Part shown: positions 26,150 to 33,361 of the stretch, piece after piece
How positions within the stretch are numbered: the stretch's first letter is position 1
Layout: each line of letters starts with the position of its first letter
Origin: Elusimicrobiota bacterium
GTDB lineage: Bacteria; CAYTYR01; UBA6262
Direction of reading: 5' to 3'
NCBI GenBank assembly: GCA_003153935.1
Contig: PMCA01000011.1
Coordinates: 68,670-132,669 of the forward strand
DNA length: 64,000 bases
Program-made: the position numbers and the translations under genes
Notes under the pieces: model-generated
Seen by the model: the letters and a program-made list of their open reading frames with translations, nothing else
Told to the model about the DNA's origin: nothing
Databases searched by the model: none

Positions 26150-27562
26150 TTATTTCACTTCTTGCCAAGTAATAATTTTAAATGGGTACAAGCTGTCGGC
26201 ATTGCTTATGGCGGTGGGGTCGTAAAGTATATCCGCAGTGCCAAGGATAGCCGCCACATCAACCATGGATTGGGTCAAGATACTACCGCGAATTAAGGCA
26301 TGCCCGGCCATATGAAAACTGCCTAAGACATAGATAACGCCGTCGAATTGTCCGCCGCCATTCATGTCAAAATCGCCATTTACTATCAAGATCCCGCTGC
26401 CCGACCAGCCCGCATTGACATGAAAATTACCCTCGATCCAGGTGATCCCATGGCAAGCCACGTTATTGGCCGGGTTATAATATTTAGCATTGGCAAACCC
26501 AACTAATTGCGCCTGGGTCAAACCGAAAACATCTTCAAAACTGGGGAAGGGAGCGTTCCCTGTGGGAGGATTGCCGGCGACTGAACCGCTGCCAAAGGTG
26601 TTGACATTGTTGCCCACAGGCACCAGCACCCCGGTTATAGAACCGCCGCCAATATGGGCGTTACCGCCTATGTTAACGTTACCGCCGCATGTCAACGCGC
26701 TGTCCACGGAGATATTGCCCGCTAATTTTTCGACGGTTGCTTTTATCTTCTTGGAATATACGCTTACTTTACTGGTAGACAATATGTCCCGTTTATTGGG
26801 AAAGCCGGCCGGCGTGGAAACAACCACAGTAAATTGGCCCTCTCCTAACGAAGTCCCGTCCTCTCCGGCATAGCTGGCGTCTCGGTTCAATTCCCACATC
26901 GCTTTTTCTATCCCGGCGTCAGCTACATAAAGAGCGCTATTCCCCTTACTGCTTTTTACGGTTTTTTGGCTTTCGCTCCTGGTAACATAAACCAAGGAAG
27001 TGCCTATACCTAAAACAATGATCAGTACGCCTACGGCAAATAGCAGGGTATTACCTCGGTTATCTTTGACCTTCATTTTCCTGACTAGGATGAAGATCCC
27101 AAACCCTAACAGGACTAAAAGCATCGCTCCCGGCAGCCAGATAGGCCAGCCAGAGCCACTTTCTTCATTGGCCAAGGCTTTTTCTCTGGCTTGCGCTGCT
27201 TCTTTATTAATCATGACCATTGATGGTGCTGGTTGGCTGCCTATAGGGGATACCGTGTTCGTATTTTGGTTAGCTGGTATATTAAGCTTGTCACTGTTGG
27301 CCTTCTTCCTGGCAATTTCCTCTTTGGAAGGCATGGGATAGGACCTGGGCGCCGGCTTAACCAGGGGAACCTTGATACCTGATAAGGCTTTGGCTTTCTT
27401 TTCAGTAAGGATCTGCTGTTTCATGGCATCTTCGCGAGCTACAGCGCTACTCAAGTCCGGGACGCCATCAGCCACGTTCCGTAAAGCAAACACCTGACTG
27501 CAAACCGTTATTAACATTAATGTCATTATTACTGAAGTTAATAAAACCTTATGTTTCGACAT
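26150..27562 (-). CDS. PilX-like surface protein with internal pilin-type helix and beta-helical C-terminus
   Basis: About 470 residues. A signal-like segment (7-27) and a charged/Pro-rich region (30-135) precede a membrane helix (about 141-161). A second pilin-type start (KDNRG then NTLLFAVGVLIIVLGIG) lies near residue 171, followed by the PilX-type ALYVADAGIEKAMWEL. From about 275 repeated short strands (GGNVNIGGNAHIGG, IEGNFHVNAGW, VNGDFDMNGGGQFDG) suggest a beta-helical polymer-forming domain. It ends in ITWQEVK, like its neighbour. The second ATG (27562) is chosen because GGAGG is only one base from the first. The internal pilin segment looks like a fusion of a membrane protein to a PilX-like protein. 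Confidence 0.7.
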   Translation of the reverse strand: MSKHKVLLTSVIMTLMLITVCSQVFALRNVADGVPDLSSAVAREDAMKQQILTEKKAKALSGIKVPLVKPAPRSYPMPSKEEIARKKANSDKLNIPANQNTNTVSPIGSQPAPSMVMINKEAAQAREKALANEESGSGWPIWLPGAMLLVLLGFGIFILVRKMKVKDNRGNTLLFAVGVLIIVLGIGTSLVYVTRSESQKTVKSSKGNSALYVADAGIEKAMWELNRDASYAGEDGTSLGEGQFTVVVSTPAGFPNKRDILSTSKVSVYSKKIKATVEKLAGNISVDSALTCGGNVNIGGNAHIGGGSITGVLVPVGNNVNTFGSGSVAGNPPTGNAPFPSFEDVFGLTQAQLVGFANAKYYNPANNVACHGITWIEGNFHVNAGWSGSGILIVNGDFDMNGGGQFDGVIYVLGSFHMAGHALIRGSILTQSMVDVAAILGTADILYDPTAISNADSLYPFKIITWQEVK

Positions 27563-27574
27563 CATCCCTCCGGA

Positions 27575-29005
27575 CTATCTAACTTCCTGCCAGGAAACCA
27601 GGTATACGCCCCGCACCCGTGGCAACCCCAGATCAATAAACCTGTTCGGATCGCTATTATAACGGCTGTGCGCGCGTTCATCATAGTTGAACGTCAGACC
27701 GCTGCGATATATTATGGCTTCATCTTTGGAGATAATTGAACCGTTAAACTGGACGTCGTAACCAGAGCGGCCGGCCCAGGCATGATTGGTGTAAAACAGG
27801 CCTTCAATTTTAGAGGTATAGTTTGAAGCTAAATCGCTATAATTGTTCACTCCCGCAGGCAAATTGCCAAAGGTAGTTACCGGCGTCTGTGTTTCCACGT
27901 CGGTCCAATTATAATTGCGCTCAATCACGCCATCTTCATTGGGGTCCGCACCCATATCAAATAAATATTGATCAGAGTACCACTGATCAGACCCGTTATA
28001 TCCGTAATGATTATCCTTGGTATAATCGCCTAATATGATGTTACCCCTGGCGGCATAAGCCACCATATCGCAATTTTTATTAGCATCTACCCATTGGTCT
28101 TCGGTTTGGCCTGCCGCCGGCCGCGGGGTAGCGGGCGCGTTTTTGTATCCCAAATTATCGGCAACATAAATGTTCCTACCGGTATATAAGGTCCCTTTAC
28201 CGGTAACCACTCCTTTAAGGATAACATCTCCTCTCACCACTACAGTACCGGTTATCTCAATAGGATGAGCAGAAGTGCCAACAAGTACTATGTTGCCGCT
28301 TTCACCGGCATCATCACCATAAACCTTGTCGATTACCGTGGCTCCGTTGATTGTCACCGTACCACTGGAAGTAAAAGCCTTGGATTCATAATAATCCAGA
28401 GACTGGAGATTAGGCATTGGTAACTGTTCAGAAAATTCATGTTGATGCGCCGGATTCCCACCCAGACCGCGGACTGGAGTACCATGGTCATCTATTTCTG
28501 CTCCGGCATAGATATCCCCTTCCACCTTGGGCCCATCAACAAAATCAAAACGCCCGTTGGAACGAACGTCGCCATAGGCTGTAATATCATGGCCCCAATA
28601 CCAGCCCCAGTTATTAATGAAGTAACAATAATCAAAGACCCGCGAAATAGGATCTTTTTCAATTACCGCTTTTATCTTCTTCGTAACATTAATGCTGGTA
28701 CTGTTCATTAAGGCGGTAGAAAAGAGTTGGTAGCGGCTGCTGGTTAGCTGGGTAACTGCCACGCTGAATGACCCTACGCCTAACGGAGTATTATTCTCTC
28801 CTATATAGGCATCATTATTGGTGAACTCCCAGATGGCTTTTTCAATGCCACCGTCGGCGATATAAAGAGCTTCTACTGATTTTTGGCTACGCAGGGTGTT
28901 TTTGCTGTTGCTGTGGGAAAGAAAAACCAGGGTACTTCCTATCATAAAGATCAGCAGTAAAAACCCAAGCATGTAAACTGTGGTGAACCCTTTATTTTTT
29001 TTCAT
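27575..29005 (-). CDS. PilX-like surface protein with beta-helical domain
   Basis: Protein of 476 residues with a pilin-type start (KKNKG then FTTVYMLGFLLLIFMIGS). Tyr rather than Glu stands at +5. ALYIADGGIEKAIWEF marks the PilX N-terminal family. The rest is rich in short strands of the type found in bactofilin-like or beta-helix proteins: VEGDIYAGAEID, VVVRGDVILKGVVTGKGTLY, GRNIYVADNLGY. It ends YLVSWQEVR, the same C-terminal motif as the protein at 26150-27562, so the two are distant paralogues. A strong AAGGAGGTGG ribosome site precedes the ATG. Confidence 0.75.
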   Translation of the reverse strand: MKKNKGFTTVYMLGFLLLIFMIGSTLVFLSHSNSKNTLRSQKSVEALYIADGGIEKAIWEFTNNDAYIGENNTPLGVGSFSVAVTQLTSSRYQLFSTALMNSTSINVTKKIKAVIEKDPISRVFDYCYFINNWGWYWGHDITAYGDVRSNGRFDFVDGPKVEGDIYAGAEIDDHGTPVRGLGGNPAHQHEFSEQLPMPNLQSLDYYESKAFTSSGTVTINGATVIDKVYGDDAGESGNIVLVGTSAHPIEITGTVVVRGDVILKGVVTGKGTLYTGRNIYVADNLGYKNAPATPRPAAGQTEDQWVDANKNCDMVAYAARGNIILGDYTKDNHYGYNGSDQWYSDQYLFDMGADPNEDGVIERNYNWTDVETQTPVTTFGNLPAGVNNYSDLASNYTSKIEGLFYTNHAWAGRSGYDVQFNGSIISKDEAIIYRSGLTFNYDERAHSRYNSDPNRFIDLGLPRVRGVYLVSWQEVR

Positions 29006-29021
29006 AGGCCACCTCCTTAGG

Positions 29022-29468
29022 TCAAATGCCCCTGGCGACCAAGCTAACGTATTCCATGTTGCGCTGGGCGCCGCGTTCTTCCCACACCACTTTTACCGAT
29101 ACCTGCTTCAATCCCTGATCTATAGCCGAAGCGGTTAATACTCCGCCCACCGTCTGCATATAAGTGACTTTAACTTGCCGGTTAAACATCAAGGACCCCT
29201 TCTGGGTTAATCCCTTGGTAACATCAACCGCCCAGACATCGGAGGTCCAGACCCCTTCCGGCAAAGAGTCATAATCCCGGTTCTTCAAGTCCTCCATTTT
29301 CGCCCTGGCAAAGTTACTGGCCAGGGTTTCAAATTCACTGGCTTTGGCCGACATGGTAACTGAGCCGAACAATTTCGCTACTACGATCATAGAGTAGCCA
29401 AGAAGCAGGATACCCAAGCAAATTTCTATCAGGGTGAAACCACGTTTATTTTTGAAGCATTTTAACAT
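29022..29468 (-). CDS. Minor prepilin with class III signal (PilV-like)
   Basis: Prepilin-like protein of 148 residues; leader MLKCFKNKRG followed by FTLIEICLGILLLGYSMIVV with Glu at +5. NFARAKMEDLKNRDYDSLPEG after the helix matches PilV-type minor pilins. It is the first gene of the operon behind the promoter at 29504-29532 and has AGGAGG four bases before the ATG. Confidence 0.82.
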   Translation of the reverse strand: MLKCFKNKRGFTLIEICLGILLLGYSMIVVAKLFGSVTMSAKASEFETLASNFARAKMEDLKNRDYDSLPEGVWTSDVWAVDVTKGLTQKGSLMFNRQVKVTYMQTVGGVLTASAIDQGLKQVSVKVVWEERGAQRNMEYVSLVARGI

Positions 29469-29503
29469 ATATCCTCCTGCCGATCAACTACTCCCCTAAT
29501 ATA

Positions 29504-29532
29504 AATATACCACTAAATCTCGTCTATATCAA
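29504..29532 (-). promoter_or_regulatory. Predicted sigma70 promoter of the pilin-tmk-holB-metG operon
   Basis: Minus-strand TTGATA (29532-29527), 17-base spacer, TATATT (29509-29504). It stands 35 bases before the first prepilin ATG. With the terminator at 17.8 kb it would define a 12-kb unit of 13 genes. Confidence 0.6.
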
Positions 29533-29612
29533 TGTATCATTTACGGGGTATTGTACTCCAAGTAGAGGCTAAAAAGCAAGGATAATTGATAAATAAAATG
29601 GACAAAAAAATA

Positions 29613-29699
29613 CGGAGAGACAGGGATTCGAACCCTGGGTGAGGTCACCCCCACATACGCTTTCCAGGCGTACGCCTTCAACCACTCGGCCATCTCTCC
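29613..29699 (-). tRNA. tRNA-Ser(GGA)
   Basis: Class II tRNA of 87 bases. Acceptor stem GGAGAGA pairs with TCTCTCC, discriminator G, anticodon loop CTGGAAA with GGA, long variable arm (GTGGGGGTGACCTCAC region) and T-loop TTCGAAT. No CCA is encoded. Followed downstream by the pilin promoter region. Confidence 0.96.
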
Positions 29700-29727
29700 A
29701 TTTAGGATATTGGTATTATATTATTGG

Positions 29728-29814
29728 CGGAGGCGGAAGGATTTGAACCTTCGGTCCGGTTACCCGGACTCCGGTTTTCGAGACCGGTGCACTCAACCAC
29801 TATGCGACGCCTCC
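29728..29814 (-). tRNA. tRNA-Ser(CGA)
   Basis: Class II tRNA of 87 bases. Acceptor GGAGGCG pairs with CGCCTCC, discriminator G; anticodon arm CCGGT-CTCGAAA-ACCGG with anticodon CGA; long variable arm; T-loop TTCAAAT. The two palindromic elements upstream carry copies of this kind of anticodon arm. Confidence 0.96.
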
Positions 29815-29825
29815 AAAGTTATTAT

Positions 29826-29909
29826 CCAGTTTTCCCTCCCTTGAAGTCTTCGACTTCATACAGGGAGGACAGGCGAGACTGGCGCCTTCAACCACTCGGC
29901 CACCCTTCC
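29826..29909 (-). repeat. tRNA-Ser 5' half with palindrome inserted in the anticodon (copy B)
   Basis: Read on the minus strand, 29909-29874 is a tRNA-Ser-like 5' half: acceptor strand GGAAGGG, D-arm GGCCGAGTGGTTGAAGGC and anticodon 5' arm CCAGTCTCG. A 40-base palindrome follows (CCTGTCCTCCCTGTATG to GGGAGGG), then AAAACTGG, the 3' side of the same anticodon arm. The variable arm, T-arm and 3' acceptor strand are missing; 11 bases later the intact tRNA-Ser(CGA) begins. Inner stem is seven paired bases TGAAGTC/GACTTCA with loop GAA; outer stem CCTCCCT/AGGGAGG. Not a working tRNA. Either a mobile tRNA-derived palindrome or a structured RNA. Confidence 0.8.
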
Positions 29910-29918
29910 AACTCTACT

Positions 29919-29978
29919 CCGGTTTTCCCCCCGTTGAAGTCTGTCGACTTCAATACACGGGGGACAGGCGAGACCGGT
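29919..29978 (-). repeat. Palindrome in tRNA-Ser anticodon arm (copy A)
   Basis: On the minus strand the flanks ACCGGTCTCG and AAAACCGGAGT equal the anticodon arm of the nearby tRNA-Ser(CGA), split by a 42-base palindrome between positions 35 and 36. Inner stem TGAAGTC/GACTTCA with loop GACA, outer stem CCCCCGT/ACGGGGG, conserved CCTGTCC at the entry. The tRNA 5' half is absent here; only the arm remains. It starts three bases after the tadA stop, so it lies in the same likely transcript. Confidence 0.8.
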
Positions 29979-29980
29979 AA

Positions 29981-30436
29981 CTATTTTCGTTTTTCTTTAA
30001 AAAACTCTTTTATTAACTCTCTGCATTCTTTTTCTAAAATACCAGCATGAACCTTAATGCGATGGTTTAATTTTTTATTACCGGTCACATTTAATACACT
30101 GCCGCAAGCCCCGGCTTTCGGGTCTTTGGCTCCAAAATGCAGTTCCCTGACCCTGGCGTTTACCAATGCTCCTGCGCACATGGCGCAGGGCTCGATGGTT
30201 ACATAAAGGATGACCTCGGGGAGACGGTAATTGCCGATCTTTTTGGCCGCTCTACGCAAGGTAACTATTTCCGCATGGGCAGCGGGGTCCGTTGTCATGA
30301 TCGGGCAGTTATGCCCACGGGCGATTATTTTCCCGTCGAGAACTGCCACTGCCCCAATTGGGACCTCATTTTTTCGCTTCGCTTTGCGGGCTTCTTTAAG
30401 CGCTGCTTGCATGAAATATTCATTTGTTCTTATCAT
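29981..30436 (-). CDS. tadA: TadA, tRNA-specific adenosine deaminase
   Basis: Converts A34 to inosine in tRNA-Arg(ACG). 151 residues from the ATG at 30436; the open frame continues back into the tRNA-Arg gene, so any longer start is false. Zinc and catalytic motifs AAHAEIV and PCAMCAGAL, plus RNCPI-like HNCPIMTTDPAAHAE. C-terminal helix ECRELIKEFFKEKRK matches TadA rather than other cytidine/guanine deaminases. No clear ribosome site; translation probably relies on the transcript leader from the tRNA 14 bases upstream. Its only known bacterial substrate is that adjacent tRNA. Confidence 0.95.
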   Translation of the reverse strand: MIRTNEYFMQAALKEARKAKRKNEVPIGAVAVLDGKIIARGHNCPIMTTDPAAHAEIVTLRRAAKKIGNYRLPEVILYVTIEPCAMCAGALVNARVRELHFGAKDPKAGACGSVLNVTGNKKLNHRIKVHAGILEKECRELIKEFFKEKRK

Positions 30437-30449
30437 CGAATAAAAAAAG

Positions 30450-30523
30450 CGCGCCCTACAGGATTCGAACCTGTGGCCTACTGATTCGTAGTCAGTCGCT
30501 CTATCCAACTGAGCTAAGGGCGC
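30450..30523 (-). tRNA. tRNA-Arg(ACG)
   Basis: 74-base tRNA: acceptor GCGCCCT/AGGGCGC, D-loop AGTTGGATAGA, anticodon arm ACTGA-CTACGAA-TCAGT with anticodon ACG, T-loop TTCGAAT. Discriminator G; no CCA encoded. It is the substrate class of TadA, encoded immediately downstream on the same strand. Confidence 0.96.
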
Positions 30524-30550
30524 ATGGAAAGTCCCCTATGGGACTAGTAC

Positions 30551-30579
30551 ATTATATATTGTTTCGTGGCAGGTTTCAA
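30551..30579 (-). promoter_or_regulatory. Predicted promoter of the tRNA-Arg(ACG)-tadA unit
   Basis: Minus-strand TTGAAA (30579-30574), 17-base spacer, perfect TATAAT (30556-30551), about 28 bases before the tRNA. A small hairpin (30530-30545, stem AGTCCC/GGGACT) lies between promoter and tRNA. Confidence 0.75.
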
Positions 30580-30587
30580 GGAGAATT

Positions 30588-31262
30588 TCACGGTTTATAG
30601 GCAGGATTAAACAAGACTACGATCTCTCCTTTTAGCGGCCTGACAGTGATTTTATCGATCAGCTCTGTCAGGGTTCCACGTAGAACTTCCTCGAATTGCT
30701 TGGTTATTTCCCTGGCTATCACTACGTAAATATCTCCCAGGGTCTCGCGCATGATCTTCAAGGTTGCCAGGATCCGGTAAGGCGATTCATAGAAAACCAC
30801 GGTTCTTTCCAACTGCCCCAGGCCGGCCAGGGTTCTGGCCAATTTGCCCTTTTTACGCGGCAAGAATCCCTCAAAGACAAAACTGTCGGTCGGCAAGCCC
30901 GACAAAACCAGCGCGCTTATAACAGCGGAGGGACCAGGGATCACCGTAATCTGTATATTCCGTTTGACCGCTTCCTTTATGATCAGGAACCCCGGGTCGG
31001 ATATCCCTGGGGTGCCGCTATCTGAAACCAGGGCGATCTCCTTACCCAGCTCCAATTCCTCAAGAAGGTAATCCAGTTTTTTTACCTTATTATATTCGTA
31101 GAAACTGGTGGTCGGAGTGTGAATGTCAAAATGCGCCAGCAGTTTCCTGGTGTACCGGGTATCTTCACAAGCGATCAGAGATACTTGTTTCAGCGTCTCT
31201 ATCGCCCTAAAAGTAATATCCCCCAGGTTGCCAATGGGGGTCGCTACGATAAATAATGCCAT
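30588..31262 (-). CDS. rsmI: RsmI, 16S rRNA 2'-O-methyltransferase (C1402)
   Basis: SAM-dependent tetrapyrrole-methylase-fold enzyme that methylates the ribose of C1402 in 16S rRNA. 224 residues. Motifs FIVATPIGNLGDIT at the start, CEDTRYTRKLL, ALVSDSGTPGISDPG and VIPGPSAVISAL are diagnostic. It is shorter than the ~280-residue E. coli protein because the C-terminal extension is absent, as in several other phyla. Follows a small Cys-rich gene in the HD-GYP transcript. Confidence 0.95.
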   Translation of the reverse strand: MALFIVATPIGNLGDITFRAIETLKQVSLIACEDTRYTRKLLAHFDIHTPTTSFYEYNKVKKLDYLLEELELGKEIALVSDSGTPGISDPGFLIIKEAVKRNIQITVIPGPSAVISALVLSGLPTDSFVFEGFLPRKKGKLARTLAGLGQLERTVVFYESPYRILATLKIMRETLGDIYVVIAREITKQFEEVLRGTLTELIDKITVRPLKGEIVVLFNPAYKP

Positions 31263-31274
31263 CTATGGTCCTGT

Positions 31275-31421
31275 CTACTTTTTTTCTCTCAAGGTAGGGC
31301 AGAATATATAATCCTTGCTTTCGCAATATTTAATCTTATATTGGTCGTCAACTACCAGCGGGCGATCGGGATAAGCGACGCAACAATCAGTGTCGGTTTT
31401 TTTCAAGAAAGGGCAAGCCAT
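31275..31421 (-). CDS. Small Cys-rich conserved-looking protein, 48 aa
   Basis: Short open frame of 48 residues in the gap between rsmI and the HD-GYP gene, with a GGGGGTGG ribosome site four bases before the ATG. It begins MACPFLKKTDTDCCVAYPD and ends YCESKDYIFCPTLREKK, with Cys at 3, 13, 14, 33 and 41. The layout C-x9-CC-x18-C-x7-C ending in CP resembles small metal-binding proteins seen near signalling genes in environmental bacteria. This is from memory of the pattern, not a search. Start 16 bases from the HD-GYP stop supports co-translation. Function unknown. Confidence 0.7.
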   Translation of the reverse strand: MACPFLKKTDTDCCVAYPDRPLVVDDQYKIKYCESKDYIFCPTLREKK

Positions 31422-31437
31422 AAAACCACCCCCGGTA

Positions 31438-32670
31438 CTATGTCATCTTAGCTTTTTTATCGCGAATTATTTTCAAAAATATCGTTACCAGGTCAGGATC
31501 GAACTGGGTCCCGGAACACCGTTTCAATTCTTTAAGCGCCGTCTCTTCAGGTAATCCTTTCCGGTAAGGCCGATCGCTGACCATCGCGTCGTAGGAATCA
31601 GCTACGGTGATCATCCTGGCCACTAAAGGTATGTCTTCTCCCGTGATCTTATCCGGATAGCCGCCACCGTTATAATGCTGGTGATGGTAATAAATCAACG
31701 GAGCCAGGGCGCTCAGGAATTCTATCGGCTTTACCATGTCGCTGCCGGTAACCGGATGTTTCTTGATCTCGGTAAATTCATCGTCAGTTAGGCGTCCGGG
31801 CTTTAACAGGATCTCTTCCCTGATACCGATCTTTCCTATATCATGGATAACCGCTGCGGCTTCGGCTACTTTCTTCATTTCCGGGTCAAGCCGCATTTCC
31901 TCCGCCATACTTATCACATATTCGGTAACCCGTTGCGAATGTCCATAGGTGTAGTGATCCTTGGCATCTACGGCCATAGACAAGGTTTTAATTACACCCA
32001 GGTAGACTTGCTGTAAATTTTTGTACAGGTTCAGGTTTTCCAGGACGATCGCGGTCTGGTCGGCCAAAGTAGCCAACACCCTTAAATCTTCAGGGGCGAA
32101 CTGACCTTCGCCAATTTTATCATTAACATTTATAATGCCGATAACTTTGTTTTGGATCTTCAACGGCACGCTGATAAAGGAGCCTTGGTTAAAGGGGGTG
32201 ACCTCTCCCAAGGCGAGTTTTATAAACTCTCCCGAAGATAAGTGGTCTCCTTTTTGCCCGCTTTCGTTGAAAATCCTCTGGCTTATAGGTAAATTCGCCC
32301 CATTTGTATCTACGCCATCAAACCCGAGAACCGCTCGCAGCTCCAGGTGATTGGTTTTATTGTCAAATAAGAATAAAGATCCTCGTTTGGCCCCTAATAT
32401 CTTAATGGCGTTAGCCAGGGCTAACTTAGCGATCTCGCCCAACTCCAAAGTGGTCGGAGTGATATTCAGTTGATGGAAAGAGCTCATCAGCCCCAGCAAA
32501 CCGTTAAGTTCATCGGAATAATTCCGCAGTTTGCCCTGGGCGTCCTTTAATTGGGATAGTATCTGGTCAGTTTCTTCCGAGGCTTCTTTTTTCCATAAGG
32601 AATTAAAGATAATGAAAGAAGCTATTACTACCCCGATCACGATAATGAAATTATAAATAACAGAGGACAT
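31438..32670 (-). CDS. GAF/HD-GYP cyclic di-GMP phosphodiesterase-like protein
   Basis: Protein of 410 residues: membrane helix (about 8-25), coiled-coil linker (30-60), GAF domain (about 70-215) and HD-GYP domain (about 225-400). Metal ligands are in HSQRVTEYV, VIHDIGKIGI, KKHPVTGSD and YHHQHYNGGGYPD, and the full GYP signature is present, so hydrolysis of cyclic di-GMP is expected. With the MshEN-containing PilB and the broken GGDEF protein it suggests a cyclic di-GMP circuit around pili; inferred. A promoter is predicted at 32724-32752. Confidence 0.93.
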   Translation of the reverse strand: MSSVIYNFIIVIGVVIASFIIFNSLWKKEASEETDQILSQLKDAQGKLRNYSDELNGLLGLMSSFHQLNITPTTLELGEIAKLALANAIKILGAKRGSLFLFDNKTNHLELRAVLGFDGVDTNGANLPISQRIFNESGQKGDHLSSGEFIKLALGEVTPFNQGSFISVPLKIQNKVIGIINVNDKIGEGQFAPEDLRVLATLADQTAIVLENLNLYKNLQQVYLGVIKTLSMAVDAKDHYTYGHSQRVTEYVISMAEEMRLDPEMKKVAEAAAVIHDIGKIGIREEILLKPGRLTDDEFTEIKKHPVTGSDMVKPIEFLSALAPLIYYHHQHYNGGGYPDKITGEDIPLVARMITVADSYDAMVSDRPYRKGLPEETALKELKRCSGTQFDPDLVTIFLKIIRDKKAKMT

Positions 32671-32723
32671 AGGGTAGAACCTCTTTCTTGAGGCATATTG
32701 ACTTTCAACATTACCCCAATATA

Positions 32724-32752
32724 AAAGTAACTCTACTTTACATCCCTGTCAA
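32724..32752 (-). promoter_or_regulatory. Predicted promoter of the HD-GYP-rsmI unit
   Basis: Minus-strand TTGACA (32752-32747), 17-base spacer, TACTTT (32729-32724). It diverges from the ndk promoter 58 bases away. Confidence 0.5.
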
Positions 32753-32809
32753 TGGGTTTATGTACCACAACCGCGCCCTTTTAGTCAACCCAAAATTACG
32801 TCATTCTCC

Positions 32810-32838
32810 TTGACAAACAGCCACTTTTATGTTAAAAG
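32810..32838 (+). promoter_or_regulatory. Predicted promoter of the ndk operon
   Basis: TTGACA at 32810-32815, then TTAAAA after 16 bases (32832) or TAAAAG after 17. The ndk ATG follows at 32876 behind GAGGG. Confidence 0.6.
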
Positions 32839-32875
32839 TTCATTTCACTGAAAATCCTGAATAGCGAGGGATCCC

Positions 32876-33361
32876 ATGGTACAAAAAACACTGGTTTTGA
32901 TCAAACCGGATGGATTGCAAAAATCACTTACCGGTAATATTCTTACCAAATTATCCGAGGCCAAGCTGGATATAGTGGGAGCCAAGGTAGTTCGTGTTTC
33001 TAAAGAACTGGCGGAACAACATTATCAACACCTTAAGGATAAGCCCTTTTTTACTGAATTAGTAAGATATATACAGGGGAAATTGCATGGCCCGCACTAT
33101 GAGCGGGTCCTGGCCCTGGTATACGAAGGCGAGGATGCCATTAACCGGGTGAGAAAGATAGCGGGGGCCACTAATCCTGAAGAGGCCGATCCTACCACCA
33201 TCCGTGGCGCTTATGGCCGTATCACTACCAAAGGCGTTTATGAGAACGTTATACACTCTTCCAGCGACCCTAAAGACGCTGAGAGGGAGATCGCCTTATG
33301 GTTCAAGCCTGAAGAAATTGTCGTCTCATCGGCCGAACCGAAGAAAGAGGACCAGGCATAA
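32876..33361 (+). CDS. ndk: Nucleoside diphosphate kinase
   Basis: Transfers phosphate from NTPs to NDPs through a phospho-histidine. 161 residues, about 20 longer than the common bacterial form because of an acidic/Lys-rich tail (about 140-161) and a small insert near residues 63-72. Active-site His127 stands in ENVIHSSSD; the KPDG start motif and IRGAYGR are present. The HGSD of most relatives reads HSSS here. Its stop overlaps the start of the aminotransferase (TAATG). Confidence 0.94.
   Translation: MVQKTLVLIKPDGLQKSLTGNILTKLSEAKLDIVGAKVVRVSKELAEQHYQHLKDKPFFTELVRYIQGKLHGPHYERVLALVYEGEDAINRVRKIAGATNPEEADPTTIRGAYGRITTKGVYENVIHSSSDPKDAEREIALWFKPEEIVVSSAEPKKEDQA

Noticed and set aside
29826-29978. 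Group I intron in a tRNA-Ser anticodon loop
   Set aside because: The inserts are only 39-42 bases, far too short for a ribozyme core, and the 3' halves of the tRNAs are missing.
29724-30050. Plus-strand open frame beginning with an EGFEPSVRLPG-like sequence
   Set aside because: It is a translation through the antisense of tRNA-Ser(CGA) and the palindromic elements, a well-known false gene type.
30437-30508. Upstream extension of tadA
   Set aside because: It lies in the tRNA-Arg gene; the known TadA start aligns with the ATG at 30436.
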